Origin: CAVXFL01 sp963761015
GTDB taxonomy: Bacteria > Pseudomonadota > Alphaproteobacteria > Acetobacterales > Acetobacteraceae
Length of the DNA: 64,000 nt
Direction: 5' to 3'
NCBI GenBank assembly: GCA_963761015.1
Contig: CAVXFL010000009.1
Location: forward strand, 496,001-560,000
The translations under genes were made by a program, and so were the position numbers. Under the pieces are notes generated by a model. It was given only the letters and a program-made list of their open reading frames with translations. It ran no database searches and was not told the DNA's origin. Below are positions 35,717 through 44,424 of this stretch, one piece after another. Within the stretch, counting starts at the first letter, position 1. Every line of letters starts with the position of its first letter.

Positions 35717-35738
35717 GCCGTCCGTCATTCCGGACGGC
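35717..35738. terminator. Bidirectional hairpin between convergent genes
   Basis: GCCGTCCG-TCATTC-CGGACGGC, a perfect 8-bp stem right after the aldolase stop. The stop codon of acr3, on the other strand, lies in the loop. The position fits a shared terminator, though no T-run is present. Confidence 0.5.
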
Positions 35739-36831
35739 GCGCCGCGCCGATCCGGAATCCAGCCGGTTGCGCGGTTTCGTACCAACCGCGCGAGCGGCGG
35801 ACGATGTGAACGACCGAGAGCATCACCGGCACCTCCACGAGCACGCCCACCACGGTCGCGAGCGCCGCGCCGGACTGGAAGCCGAACAGCGCGATGGCCG
35901 TGGCCACGGCCAGCTCGAAGAAATTGCTGGCCCCGATCAGCGCCGAAGGTCCGGCGACGCACCACGCGACGCCGAGCCGGCGGTTCAGCCAGTAGGCCAG
36001 CCCGGCGTTGAAATAGACCTGGATGAGGATCGGTACCGCCAGCATCGCGATCACCAGCGGCTGGCGCATGATCTGTTCGCCTTGCAGCCCGAACAGCAGC
36101 ACGAGCGTCAGCAGCAGTGCCGACAATGACAGCGGCGCCAGCGCGCGGAGCGTTCGCGCAAGCGCCGCATTCCCGCCGCTCGCCAGCAGCGAATGCCGCC
36201 AGAGCTGCGCCACGATCACCGGCACGACGATGTAGAGCACGACCGACAGGAGCAGCGTGTTCCACGGCACCGTGATCGAGGACAGGCCGAGCAGCAGCGC
36301 CACGATCGGCGCGAAGGCGAACATCATGATGGTGTCGTTGAGCGCCACCTGTGACAGCGTGAAATGCGGTTCGCCCTCCACGAGATTCGACCAGACGAAC
36401 ACCATGGCCGTGCAAGGCGCCGCCGCCAGCAGGATCAGCCCGGCGATGTAGCCGTCGATCTGCCCGGCCGGCAGCATGGGCCGGAACAGGTGGCCGATGA
36501 ACAGCCAACCGAGCAGCGCCATGGAGAACGGCTTGACAAGCCAGTTGACCCCGACGGTCGTCGCGATCCCGCGCCAGTGGCTGCGCACCTGCCCGAGCGC
36601 GCCGAGGTCGATCTTCAGCAGCATCGGCACGATCATCAGCCAGACCAGCACCGCGACCGGCAGGTTGACCTCGGCCACCGTCGCCTCGCCGAGCGCATGG
36701 AACACGCCGGGCACGGCCTGCCCGAACCCGATGCCGGCCACGATGCAGAGCGCGACCCAGAGCGTCAGGTAACGCTCGAACGTGCCCATGGACGGCGTCT
36801 TGCCCGGCGCGACGGTAGTCGCCTCACTCAT
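35725..36831 (-). CDS. acr3: ACR3-family arsenite efflux permease
   Basis: A 368-residue ten-helix arsenite/proton antiporter. The hallmark AAPCTAMVFVWSNL holds the Cys essential for arsenite passage, and LKIDLGALGQVRSHWRG and GASNFFELAVATAIALFG are highly conserved in ACR3. The Met at 36831 is preferred to one five codons upstream. It is the last gene of the arsenic operon, 42 bases after arsC, and exports the arsenite produced by ArsC and ArsI. Expression is expected to be under ArsR control. Confidence 0.93.
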   Translation of the reverse strand: MSEATTVAPGKTPSMGTFERYLTLWVALCIVAGIGFGQAVPGVFHALGEATVAEVNLPVAVLVWLMIVPMLLKIDLGALGQVRSHWRGIATTVGVNWLVKPFSMALLGWLFIGHLFRPMLPAGQIDGYIAGLILLAAAPCTAMVFVWSNLVEGEPHFTLSQVALNDTIMMFAFAPIVALLLGLSSITVPWNTLLLSVVLYIVVPVIVAQLWRHSLLASGGNAALARTLRALAPLSLSALLLTLVLLFGLQGEQIMRQPLVIAMLAVPILIQVYFNAGLAYWLNRRLGVAWCVAGPSALIGASNFFELAVATAIALFGFQSGAALATVVGVLVEVPVMLSVVHIVRRSRGWYETAQPAGFRIGAARRPE

Positions 36832-36873
36832 GGCGCGTCCCCGCAATGCGGCCGTCGCGAACCGTCGCCACGC

Positions 36874-37398
36874 TCATGACGCGCGATCTTCGACGGCGTC
36901 GGGCCGTAGACGGCCGATTTCCTCGACCTTGCGCGTCAGCATCAGCCGATCCAGCTTTGCGATCGGCAGCGCCAGGAAGATTTTGATTCGCCGTTCCAGC
37001 ATCACGTATGCCTCGCGGAACGCGTTCATCTTCTCCGCCTCCGACCCGTCGGCGGCGGCGGGGTCCGGGATGCCCCAATGCGCCGTTATCGGTTGGCCCG
37101 GCCACACCGGGCAGGTCTCGCCGGCCGCCTGGTCGCACACGGTGAAGACGAAATCCATTTGCGGCGCGCCCGGTCCGGCAAATTCGGTCCAGCTTTTCGA
37201 GCGCAGGCCCTCGGCGGGCAGGCCGAGCGTGCGCAGCAGGTCGAGCGCGTAGGGATGCACCGCGCCCTTGGGAAAGCTGCCCGCGCTGAAACCGCGGAAG
37301 CGGCCGAAGCCGTAGTGGTTGATCAGCGATTCGCCGAGAATACTGCGGGCGGAATTGCCGGTGCAAATGAACAGGACGTTGTAGGTCTTGTCGCTCAT
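36874..37398 (-). CDS. arsC: Arsenate reductase ArsC (LMW-phosphatase type)
   Basis: A 174-residue reductase that converts arsenate to arsenite. The phosphatase-like P-loop C12-x5-R18 is visible in LFICTGNSARS, and FVFTVCDQAAGETCPVWPG carries the further redox Cys pair of the thioredoxin- or glutaredoxin-linked type. HWGIPDPAAADG is the conserved Asp loop. The start overlaps the end of arsI by four bases. The tail beyond residue 145 is longer than in the B. subtilis enzyme. Confidence 0.92.
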   Translation of the reverse strand: MSDKTYNVLFICTGNSARSILGESLINHYGFGRFRGFSAGSFPKGAVHPYALDLLRTLGLPAEGLRSKSWTEFAGPGAPQMDFVFTVCDQAAGETCPVWPGQPITAHWGIPDPAAADGSEAEKMNAFREAYVMLERRIKIFLALPIAKLDRLMLTRKVEEIGRLRPDAVEDRAS

Positions 37399-37883
37399 GC
37401 GGCGGCCTCATCCGCTGACCCGCAGCAGGCGGCGGCCGGCGCAGGCTCGACTGTCGCCGTCGCACAGCACGCTCCCGCCGCCGTCCGGATCGGGCCGAGA
37501 TCGGTGCTGTCGCCATAAACCGTGCTGTCGCCGCTGGTCAGGAAGGTTTCCCACGCCAGACCTTGCGGATCGGTGATCCACGCCTTTTCCGACTTGGCGT
37601 AGCAGCAGGTCGTGGCGCCTTCTTCCAGCACCGGCCGGTCTGCCTGACGCAGCCGGTCATAAACCGCGTGCAACTCGTCCTCGGTCTCGACCTGAATGCC
37701 GAGGTGATCGAGGCCCGCCTGCTGGCCGCGCGTGGAGATCGCGAAATTCACGCGCGGATCGTCCAGCATCCATTTCGCGTAATCAGGCTTCGTCACGGTC
37801 GGCGCGGCGGCGAACAGCGTGCTGTAGAACCGCATGGATGCGGCGAGGTCATCAACGGCCACGTGCACGTGCAGGCGCTTCAT
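37395..37883 (-). CDS. arsI: ArsI/CadI-family C-As lyase-like protein
   Basis: A 162-residue VOC-fold protein. H5/H7 in MKRLHVHVAVDDL, H60 in AGLDHLGIQVE and E112 in GLAWETF fit the Fe(II) ligands of ArsI, and the vicinal pair C93-C94 in TTCCYAKSEKAW is the trivalent-arsenic site of that family. ArsI splits the C-As bond of methyl-As(III) and aromatic arsenicals to give arsenite. A Cys/Ala-rich tail (ACCATATVEPAPAAACCG) may bind metal too. It overlaps arsR by 32 bases and arsC by four. CadI-type annotation is the alternative. Confidence 0.85.
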   Translation of the reverse strand: MKRLHVHVAVDDLAASMRFYSTLFAAAPTVTKPDYAKWMLDDPRVNFAISTRGQQAGLDHLGIQVETEDELHAVYDRLRQADRPVLEEGATTCCYAKSEKAWITDPQGLAWETFLTSGDSTVYGDSTDLGPIRTAAGACCATATVEPAPAAACCGSADEAAA

Positions 37884-38226
37884 GGTGAGTTCCTCTCTTG
37901 GCGCGTGAAGGAGCGCGGACCGTTACGCCGCAGGCCGCGGCATCGCCGCGGCAGCAGTTCTCGGTGAGGTACGCCAACAACTCGTTCATCGCCGGATATT
38001 TGGCCGCGTAAATCAGCGAGCGGCCGTTCCGGCGGAAGCTGACGAGCCCGGCGTGTTTGAGTTGGCTCAGGTGAAAGGAGAGCGTGGCGGACGGCAGGCC
38101 CAGCCGCACGCCGATCTCGCCGGCCGCCAGTCCTTCCGGGCCGGCTTGCACCAGTAGCCGGAACACCTCGAGCCGCAATTCTTGCGCGAGAGCCGCGAGA
38201 GCGGCAACGGCGTCCGACTTCTCCAT
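37852..38226 (-). CDS. arsR: ArsR-family arsenic-responsive repressor
   Basis: A 124-residue winged-helix repressor. The DNA-reading helix is in GLPSATLSFHLSQLKHAGLV followed by SFRRNGRSLIYA. A C-terminal cluster C91-C92 and C99 (ENCCRGDAAACG) is the As(III) sensor site of the C-terminal-cysteine ArsR subgroup, rather than the CVC motif of the E. coli type. It heads the operon and should repress its own promoter until arsenite binds. The ATG lies six bases after the presumed -10 box, so the message may be leaderless. Confidence 0.92.
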   Translation of the reverse strand: MEKSDAVAALAALAQELRLEVFRLLVQAGPEGLAAGEIGVRLGLPSATLSFHLSQLKHAGLVSFRRNGRSLIYAAKYPAMNELLAYLTENCCRGDAAACGVTVRAPSRAKRGTHHEAPARARGR

Positions 38227-38232
38227 ATTTCC

Positions 38233-38260
38233 AGGTTAATTGAACTATTTGGCCTGTCAA
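38233..38260 (-). promoter_or_regulatory. Promoter of the arsenic operon
   Basis: On the minus strand TTGACA (38255-38260), a 16-base spacer and TAACCT (38233-38238), six bases before the arsR ATG. The spacer and the bases after it (TTCAATTAACCTGGAA) form a partial inverted repeat that could be the ArsR operator. Confidence 0.55.
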
Positions 38261-38669
38261 GCGCCCTGGAGCGCCGGAGTAGGGGATTCGAACCAAAGGT
38301 TGCGCCATCGACCGAGCCCGGCCAGCCTAATCAGCCCGTCACCGCAGAGACGGGTGTCGAGCCGCGCGGCACGAAGTCCGGCCCTGCAACCCCGCCCGAG
38401 CAGGAACGTCACCGCGCCAGTAGCTTCGGAGCGCATCAACGCGGCTTCGTCGCCCTCACCACGGCTGGCGGCTGCCCTCGCGCCCCTGAATTCATTCAGG
38501 CCTGGCGGCCGGCTCGCCAGTTCTTCCATTCGGCTTTCTGGAACAAGAGGCGAACCACTGCACCAGATTTGCACCGTTATTCGGTGCATCGCGGTGCCCG
38601 TTCATGCACTGTCCGCTTCTGCGAATCGATCTGCTGCGCGGCAACGTCCTTGATTTAATTGGGAAAGCC
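38261..38669. other. Intergenic stretch without a supportable gene
   Basis: About 410 bases between the arsenic promoter and the tRNA-Thr 3' end. Frames are open on both strands but none has a ribosome site or family resemblance. At 38270-38301, read on the minus strand, GGTTCGAATCCCC followed by an ACTCCGGCG stretch resembles the 3' arm of a tRNA, but no matching 5' half is found. Confidence 0.4.
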
Positions 38670-38744
<75 letters not shown>

Positions 38745-38920
38745 GCGGAGGCGAAGGCGGGCTGCTTCCTAGGACCGGACGCTTGCCGGCGCAAGCCTCG
38801 GCCGCTGCGCCTCCGCCGACCCTCAATTGGAACCGGCAGCAAACGATTTCGGGTGACTCTACCCCAGTACGCCGGCATGCTCGCGGTGGGAACGCAATCG
38901 AAATCAAGGGGGCGGAGCGC

Positions 38921-40678
38921 ATGGCTGACAACGCGAGAATTCCCGCGGACACCAAGATCAAAGAGCGGCTCGGCGAGCCGCTGGTCAGCTCCCCGGATGG
39001 CGCCTTCAAGGTCGGGCTGGTGCTGAACGGAACGGTTTCCGCCGGCGCCTGGACCGCCGGCGTGATGGACTTCCTGTTCGAGGCGCTCGACCGCTGGGAG
39101 GAGCAGAAGCGGGTCGACAAGCAGACCGGACGCGAGCCGACCGTGCCCGACCACGCGGTGAGCATCGGCGTGGCGGGCGGGGCCTCGGGCGGCGGGGTCT
39201 GCGCGGCCCTGCTCGCGCGCGCCGCCAACTGGGCGTTCGCGCCCGTGACCGATCCCGCCGATCCGGCCAACCAGGACAACCCGTTCTGGCGCGTCTGGGT
39301 CGAACAGCTCGACATCGAGGGCATGCTCGGCACGGCGGACCTGCGCGCCGCTGGCGCCATCCCGCAATCGCTGCTGTCCGGCGCGGCGATCGAGGGAGCG
39401 GGCCAGGCGATCCTGGACTGGCCCGGGTCGAACGCGCAACCGAAGCGGCGACCCTGGCTCGGCGATCCGCTGCGCGTTTACCTGACGCTGACCAACCTGC
39501 GCGGCGTGCCCTATCGGATCAAGCTCGAATCGGGTGCCGGCGGCCTGCCGCACGCGACCTATTACGTGGATCACGCGGATCACGCGCTGTTCGCCTTCTC
39601 GACCAGCGGCCGGGGCCGGGCGGCGTTCGAGAACCTGCGCGGCGACGAGCATTTCGTCGCCGACGAGGCGGAGTGGCGGGAATTCGCCGAATTCGCCAAG
39701 GCGACCGGTGCCTTCCCGGTCGGCTTTCCGCCGCGCCGGCTGAAGCTGCCCGTCTCCGACTACGCCTGGCGGGGCGTGGCGCTGCCGCCGGAAGTGGGCG
39801 ACAAGCCCGACATCAGGTTGCGCAAGCCCGCCTGGGACGCGCTCGACCCGCCGATCAAGCTGGACGACGACTACCATTTCGAGTGCGTCGACGGCGGCGC
39901 CCTGAACAACCAGCCGATGGAGCTGGTACGCACCGCCCTCGCGGGCCTCGGAAAATCCAACCCGCGTGACGCGGCCAAGGCCAACGCGGCGGTGCTGCTG
40001 CTCGATCCGTTCGCCGCCGTGCCGCGCTGCGAGCCGCCGACGAAAACGCGCGATCTGCTCGGCGTGCTGGGAGGCGTGGCCTCCGCCTGGATCGACCACG
40101 GCCGGTTCGCGACCTCGGATCTGCTGCTCTCCGTGGACGAGGATGTGTTCAGCCGGTTCCTGCTCACCGCGAGCGACCAGCGGCAAGGCAAGCAGCTGGA
40201 AGGCAGCGGGGCGCTCGCGACCGCCGGCCTCGGCGCGTTCCTCGGCTTCCTCTGCCGCGCCTTCCGGGTACGCGACTTCATGCTCGGGCGCGAGAACTGC
40301 CGCATCTTCCTGCGCGACGAATTCGTTCTCCGCCGGGAAAATCCGCTGCTGCGCGAATTCGCCACCAATCATGCCGAGGTCGCGAACAGGTATCAGGCGA
40401 ACGGGAGCACGCTCGACTGGCTGCCGGTTATCCCGCTGGTCGAACCGCTGCGAAAGGAGAAACCCGTCCCGGCCTGGCCGGTCGGCGCGCTCGATCCGGG
40501 CAAGCTGCTCAGGGGAATCGAGGGGCGCACCGGCCTGCTGCTGCGCCGCCTGATCGACTACCACCACGTCGATTTCCCGCTGGAGCGTGTGCTGATCGAC
40601 TGGCTGGTCGATCACAAGCTCGCCCAGGCGGCCGAGCAGCAGATCCGCAAGGGCCTCGCCGACCAGAAGCTCGGCTGA
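38921..40678 (+). CDS. Patatin-like phospholipase-domain protein
   Basis: A 585-residue protein with a patatin domain. KVGLVLNGTVSAGAWTAGVM forms the oxyanion-hole region, S89 lies in GVAGGASGGGVCAALL (G-x-S-x-G) and D324 in CVDGGALNNQP completes the Ser-Asp dyad. It is longer than most bacterial patatins; the second half (about 330-585) has no recognised domain. There is no signal peptide. Family members are lipid acyl hydrolases and some act in phage defence, but nothing here points to a defence role. The start ATG follows GGGGGCGGAGCGC. Confidence 0.85.
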   Translation: MADNARIPADTKIKERLGEPLVSSPDGAFKVGLVLNGTVSAGAWTAGVMDFLFEALDRWEEQKRVDKQTGREPTVPDHAVSIGVAGGASGGGVCAALLARAANWAFAPVTDPADPANQDNPFWRVWVEQLDIEGMLGTADLRAAGAIPQSLLSGAAIEGAGQAILDWPGSNAQPKRRPWLGDPLRVYLTLTNLRGVPYRIKLESGAGGLPHATYYVDHADHALFAFSTSGRGRAAFENLRGDEHFVADEAEWREFAEFAKATGAFPVGFPPRRLKLPVSDYAWRGVALPPEVGDKPDIRLRKPAWDALDPPIKLDDDYHFECVDGGALNNQPMELVRTALAGLGKSNPRDAAKANAAVLLLDPFAAVPRCEPPTKTRDLLGVLGGVASAWIDHGRFATSDLLLSVDEDVFSRFLLTASDQRQGKQLEGSGALATAGLGAFLGFLCRAFRVRDFMLGRENCRIFLRDEFVLRRENPLLREFATNHAEVANRYQANGSTLDWLPVIPLVEPLRKEKPVPAWPVGALDPGKLLRGIEGRTGLLLRRLIDYHHVDFPLERVLIDWLVDHKLAQAAEQQIRKGLADQKLG

Positions 40679-40758
40679 CCCCGCCGACATCAAACGGTCA
40701 TGGGCGGCTTCGGGCGGGCATCCCTATAGCGTCGCGCCGTCAGCCTGGAGAAGCCGCA

Positions 40759-42435
40759 ATGCACCACCTGCTCACGCGCCGCGAGGCGATGCTCGCCGCC
40801 TCCGCCGCCGGCCTGTCGCTGGCGCTGGAGACCGCCCATGCGGCGGCGCCGCCCGCCATGGCGCGCGGCACCGTGTTCGACGACGCCGCGGGCGACGGCA
40901 AGCGGCGGGCGGGCAGCAAGGGCATCGCCGGGGTGATGGTCTCGAACGGCGAGGACGTGGTGCTGACCGACGCGGACGGGAGATGGCGCCTGCCGGTTGC
41001 CGACGGCGATGCGGTGTTCGTCGTGAAGCCGTCCGGCTGGATGACCCCGACCGAGCCCGGCACCAACCTGCCGCGCTTTTATTACCATTACGCGCCGACG
41101 GGGACGCCGGAATCGCTCGGGCTGCGCTATCCCGGCCTGCCGCCCACCGGCCCGTTGCCCGACAGCATCGATTTCCCGCTCCGCCGTGCGCACGAGCCGG
41201 CCAGCTTCGAGGCCCTGCTGCTCACCGATCCGCAGCCGGAATCCGCCGCCGAACTGGAGTTCGTGCGCGACGACGTGGTCGCGCAGGCGGCCTCGGTGCC
41301 GGCGGCGTTCGGCATCACGCTGGGCGACATCATGTTCGACGATCTGTCGCTGTACGAGCGCAGCAACCGCATCGTCGGCACGATCGGGCTGCCCTGGTAC
41401 AATTGCTGCGGCAACCACGACATGAACTTCGAGGCGCCGGACAACCGGTTCTCGCGCGAGACCTACAAGCGGCATTTCGGCCCGCGCCATCACGCCTTCC
41501 AGTACGGCGCCGCGACGTTCCTGCTGCTCGACAACGTGGTCTATCAGGGGCCGAAGCCGGCGCGTCCGAACCGTACCGGATTCTACCACGGCGCGTTGGG
41601 ACCGCGTCAGCTCGCCTTCGTGCGCAACGTGCTCGCGCACATCCCGCCCGAGCGGCTGGTGGTGTTCTGCATGCACATTCCGCTGCGCACCTATCTCGGC
41701 GACGAGCCGTATCAGACCACGATCGATCGGGGCGAGTTCCTCCGGGCGATCTCCGGCCGCGCCGCGAGCGCGAGCTTTTCCGGCCACACGCACACGAACG
41801 AGCACCATTGGTTCGGGGCCGAGGACGGGTTTGCCGGCGCGGCGGCGCACCACCACCAGGTGCTGACGGCGGCTTCGGGTAGCTGGTGGAGCGGCCCGTT
41901 CGACGATCGCGGCATCCCCGCCGCGCTGGCGAGCGACGGCGCGCCGAACGGGTTCCATGTGCTGTCGGTGGACGGCGACCGCTGGAGCGCGCGCATGATC
42001 CCCGCGCACGATCCGAATCGCGGCCAGATGCGCGTCGTGCTGGGCGGCCCGTTCCATCGCGGCGCCGATCTGCTGAACGAGTACCGCGCCGGCGCGCTGC
42101 TCGGCAGCCCGATCCCGGCGGCGGCGACCGGCAGCACGGAACTGGTGGTGAACCTGTTTAACGGCGGGCCGAAATCGTCGGTGACGTACGCGATCGGTCC
42201 GGGCGATCCACGCCCGATGGCGCGCGCCAGCCGCCGCGACCCGTTCGTGGAGGAGGTCTATGTCCGCAATGCCGCGACCAAGAAGCCGTGGGTGAGCGCG
42301 AAGCCCTCCAGCCATCTCTGGCAGTCGCGGCTGCCGGCCGGATTGCCCGCCGGCGCGCATCGCGTAACGGTGGCGGCGCGCGACGAGTACGGAACGGAGC
42401 ACCGGCAGGTGTTCGTGCTGGAGGTCGGTGCGTAG
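40759..42435 (+). CDS. Tat-exported calcineurin-like metallophosphoesterase
   Basis: A 558-residue secreted enzyme. The twin-arginine signal TRREAMLAASAAGLSLAL is followed by an N-terminal beta domain, then the phosphoesterase core with metal-binding motifs GDIMFDD, GNHD (near residue 218), FCMHIP and FSGHTHTNEHHW. The C-terminal 180 residues form a beta-rich domain. The overall order (N-terminal beta-sandwich, calcineurin core, C-terminal domain) matches the 'calcineurin-like phosphoesterase C-terminal domain-containing' family. Substrate unknown, likely a periplasmic phosphate ester. It is separated from the patatin gene by 80 bases. Confidence 0.9.
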   Translation: MHHLLTRREAMLAASAAGLSLALETAHAAAPPAMARGTVFDDAAGDGKRRAGSKGIAGVMVSNGEDVVLTDADGRWRLPVADGDAVFVVKPSGWMTPTEPGTNLPRFYYHYAPTGTPESLGLRYPGLPPTGPLPDSIDFPLRRAHEPASFEALLLTDPQPESAAELEFVRDDVVAQAASVPAAFGITLGDIMFDDLSLYERSNRIVGTIGLPWYNCCGNHDMNFEAPDNRFSRETYKRHFGPRHHAFQYGAATFLLLDNVVYQGPKPARPNRTGFYHGALGPRQLAFVRNVLAHIPPERLVVFCMHIPLRTYLGDEPYQTTIDRGEFLRAISGRAASASFSGHTHTNEHHWFGAEDGFAGAAAHHHQVLTAASGSWWSGPFDDRGIPAALASDGAPNGFHVLSVDGDRWSARMIPAHDPNRGQMRVVLGGPFHRGADLLNEYRAGALLGSPIPAAATGSTELVVNLFNGGPKSSVTYAIGPGDPRPMARASRRDPFVEEVYVRNAATKKPWVSAKPSSHLWQSRLPAGLPAGAHRVTVAARDEYGTEHRQVFVLEVGA

Positions 42436-42463
42436 AATCCGACGCGGTCGCCTGATCCTGGCA

Positions 42464-42518
42464 GTCTCACCGCCGTCTCATTGCGCTGTCGGCGAGACGT
42501 TGGATCGTTCAGTGAGAC
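42464..42518 (+). repeat. 55-bp inverted-repeat element, copy 2
   Basis: Matches the minus strand of 2419-2474. It opens GTCTCACCGCCGTCTCATTG and closes with GTGAGAC, forming an imperfect inverted repeat. It lies about 170 bases downstream of the second paralogous hypothetical gene. Confidence 0.6.
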
Positions 42519-42688
42519 AGATGGCGCGTCATAGGTGGCCTATGGCTTCGCGGGGCTGATGACGGGATCGATCGGGAGGCTCGGCGGAATCGGCGGCAGT
42601 GCGATCCCGGCGCACGCCCGGGAACGCGATCCCGTATCGCGGAACGCCCTGGCTGCGAGGATCGACCCGGCAGCTTGGGCCCGGGCGC

Positions 42689-43447
42689 CTAGGCCGCGCG
42701 GGCTTCCGGGGGCGGCCCGGTGCGGCGAATTGGCGCGGCCTGCTCCGCGTGCATGATCGCGGATCGGTCGGCGGCAGCGAGGCGGGATGGGGGAGCGGGG
42801 CAGGGCGGCTCGGGGACAAGGGAAGCTTCGCCGGCTGCTCCGTCTGGCACTTGGCGGGAGGGCAAGTCCGCCAACGGCGCGGGCTCGGCTTGCGCGAGCG
42901 GCTCGGGCCTCGGTCGGCGCTCCGCCGCAGAGGGTGCCGCTGGCTCGGCGAAGCCCGTTTGGGCGCGGCCGGTGGGTGCTGGCGCCGCGTGCGCCGGTAG
43001 CGCCTCGGCCATCAGTCCGATCGCACAATGTTCGGTCCAGGCGGCGCGATCGCGGGCGGCGTTGTCCGCCTCCAGCTTGGCGCGGGCTGCCTGCAGGCGC
43101 AGCAGCAGCCGGAGCGCGCCGTTGGCCTGGCGCATCATGGCGAGAGCCTGCGCGCGGCACTTCGCCGCCCATTGCGGGGTCGTTTCGGGCTCCTGCGCGA
43201 GCCTCAGGCAATCCTTCCACTGTTCCGAGGCGGCGACGAATTGCGCGGCGAGGTCGGCCTCGGCGGCGTTGGCCGGCGCGAGTGCGGCGATGCGGGCGAT
43301 GGCGGCGTGATCGCGGCGGCGGAGATCGTCGGGGTTGTCGGTCGGCGGGGGCGGCAGCGTCAGGCGGAGCGTGTGGACGAGGTGCCAGTACGCATCGGCC
43401 GGAAGCTGGAGGGCGAGGTTGGCGTGGTTGGTGGCGCCGGCGGACAT
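42689..43447 (-). CDS. Conserved hypothetical protein, copy 2 of a paralogous pair
   Basis: A 252-residue protein of unknown function. Residues about 10-150 are nearly identical to the same region of the protein at 1454-2296 (for example FVAASEQWKDCLRLAQEP and CRAQALAMMRQANGALRLLL), after which the Pro/Ala-rich tails differ. The promoter, the start region and the bases around the stop (CGCGCGGCNTAGGCGCCCGG) are also shared. This indicates duplication of a whole transcription unit, with selection on the helical domain. No enzyme motif is visible. Confidence 0.7.
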   Translation of the reverse strand: MSAGATNHANLALQLPADAYWHLVHTLRLTLPPPPTDNPDDLRRRDHAAIARIAALAPANAAEADLAAQFVAASEQWKDCLRLAQEPETTPQWAAKCRAQALAMMRQANGALRLLLRLQAARAKLEADNAARDRAAWTEHCAIGLMAEALPAHAAPAPTGRAQTGFAEPAAPSAAERRPRPEPLAQAEPAPLADLPSRQVPDGAAGEASLVPEPPCPAPPSRLAAADRSAIMHAEQAAPIRRTGPPPEARAA

Positions 43448-43455
43448 TGCCGGGG

Positions 43456-43485
43456 TTTATAGAGTTAGTGATTCTACCGCGTCAA
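43456..43485 (-). promoter_or_regulatory. Sigma-70-type promoter, near-leaderless
   Basis: On the minus strand TTGACG (43480-43485), an 18-base spacer and TATAAA (43456-43461), only eight bases before the ATG. It matches the promoter at 1419-1447 in boxes and in flanking ACTAACC and CACTAACT sequence. Confidence 0.6.
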
Positions 43486-43709
43486 CGGTTAGTGCGGCTT
43501 TCGTAGCGGCACCGCATTTGCCCGCGTAGCGGCTCGCCGTTTAGGGTTTTCCGCGCTGCAACAGAGGGATTGAACGGGCTATGACCCGAAAATCCTTGTC
43601 GTTGGCTCGCCGAAAGACTACAGTCCGCCAACGAACGGGGAAATCGACGCCCAGCCTGGGGAATCCCGGCCAAACGGACGGCGCCGCAACTCATGCCAAC
43701 GGGAGGGAA

Positions 43710-44202
43710 ATGATAACTCGAACGTTTGTGGCGGTGATGTCTGGCATTTGCTTCGCTGCTTACTGCTCGGCACCGCGTGCTCAGGAGTTACCGAAGAACG
43801 GAACTATTGCCGTCCATAGCGGCTGGAAAGCGATCGGGGAGACGACCCAAGTCGCCGAGGGCCGGACCTATGGCTACGGCAGTTTCTGGGGTGTGGTATT
43901 CAATGACAAGGGAACCGGACCGCTGCACGCGGGACCAGCCGTGTGCTCGGTACACGCTGGAGATCATGAAAGGTCTTACGGGGCAGGGTCAGTGTACCTG
44001 GGGTGATGTTGACGGCGACAAGATCTTCAGCGACTGGAAGGGAGGCATGCCGCCCAAAAGCCAATTCGAGGCCAAGCTCAAGATCACCGGAGGCACGGGC
44101 AAGTACGCCGGGATACAAGGCAAGGCGAGCGAACACTGCAAGCCGCTCAACGCGAATGGGCAGTGGGCATGCACCGAGCAGTTCGATTACCGCTTGCCAT
44201 AG
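43710..44202 (+). CDS. Exported small protein, beta-rich (frameshifted)
   Basis: About 163 residues. A signal peptide (MITRTFVAVMSGICFAAYCS, cleavage near SAPRAQ) is followed by IAVHSGWKAIGETTQVAEG and YGSFWGVVFNDKG. The frame breaks at about 43920-43945, and the next frame continues with ARYTLEIMKGLTGQGQCTWG, then LKITGGTGKYAGIQGKASEH to the stop. The Gly-rich beta pattern with paired Cys resembles small secreted beta-barrel proteins, and the GGTGKYAGIQG turn is common in DUF-type exported proteins. No function can be named. The start follows GGGAGGGAA. Confidence 0.6.
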
Positions 44203-44370
44203 CTGGCTTATGTAAGGCCGGCAGCAGACCGATACGCGGCCCGCGTGGTACCGCCGTTGAGGGCACCACTAAAGCCCGGATTGCGCTTCGTTCCACCCGA
44301 GCTACGGTGCTGTTGCCCTCAGCAAGCGTAGAGCGGGTAAGCGAAGCGCAACCCGCCATTTCTTAACTCA

Positions 44371-44424
44371 GGCGGATTACCCCCGGCTTGCGCCGGGGTT
44401 ATCCGCCCTACGTCATTTCCGAAA
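44371..44424. repeat. GNRA-capped palindromic repeat, copy A
   Basis: A 54-base element matching 44957-45010 in 52 positions, same orientation. GGCGGATTACCCCCGGC pairs with GCCGGGGTTATCCGCC around a short TTGC loop (GCAA on the other strand). It includes the cupin stop codon. Confidence 0.75.

Noticed and set aside
38270..38301. A second tRNA gene
   Set aside because: Only a 3'-like half exists, the T stem pairs poorly, and no matching 5' acceptor strand lies within 100 bases.
38257..38589. A 110-residue minus-strand gene between arsR and the tRNA
   Set aside because: No ribosome site, no family resemblance, and its end overlaps the tRNA-like fragment and the arsenic promoter.
38921..40678. 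Patatin as part of a CapV-type anti-phage system
   Set aside because: No cyclic-nucleotide synthase or other CBASS gene is adjacent; neighbours are a tRNA and a phosphoesterase.
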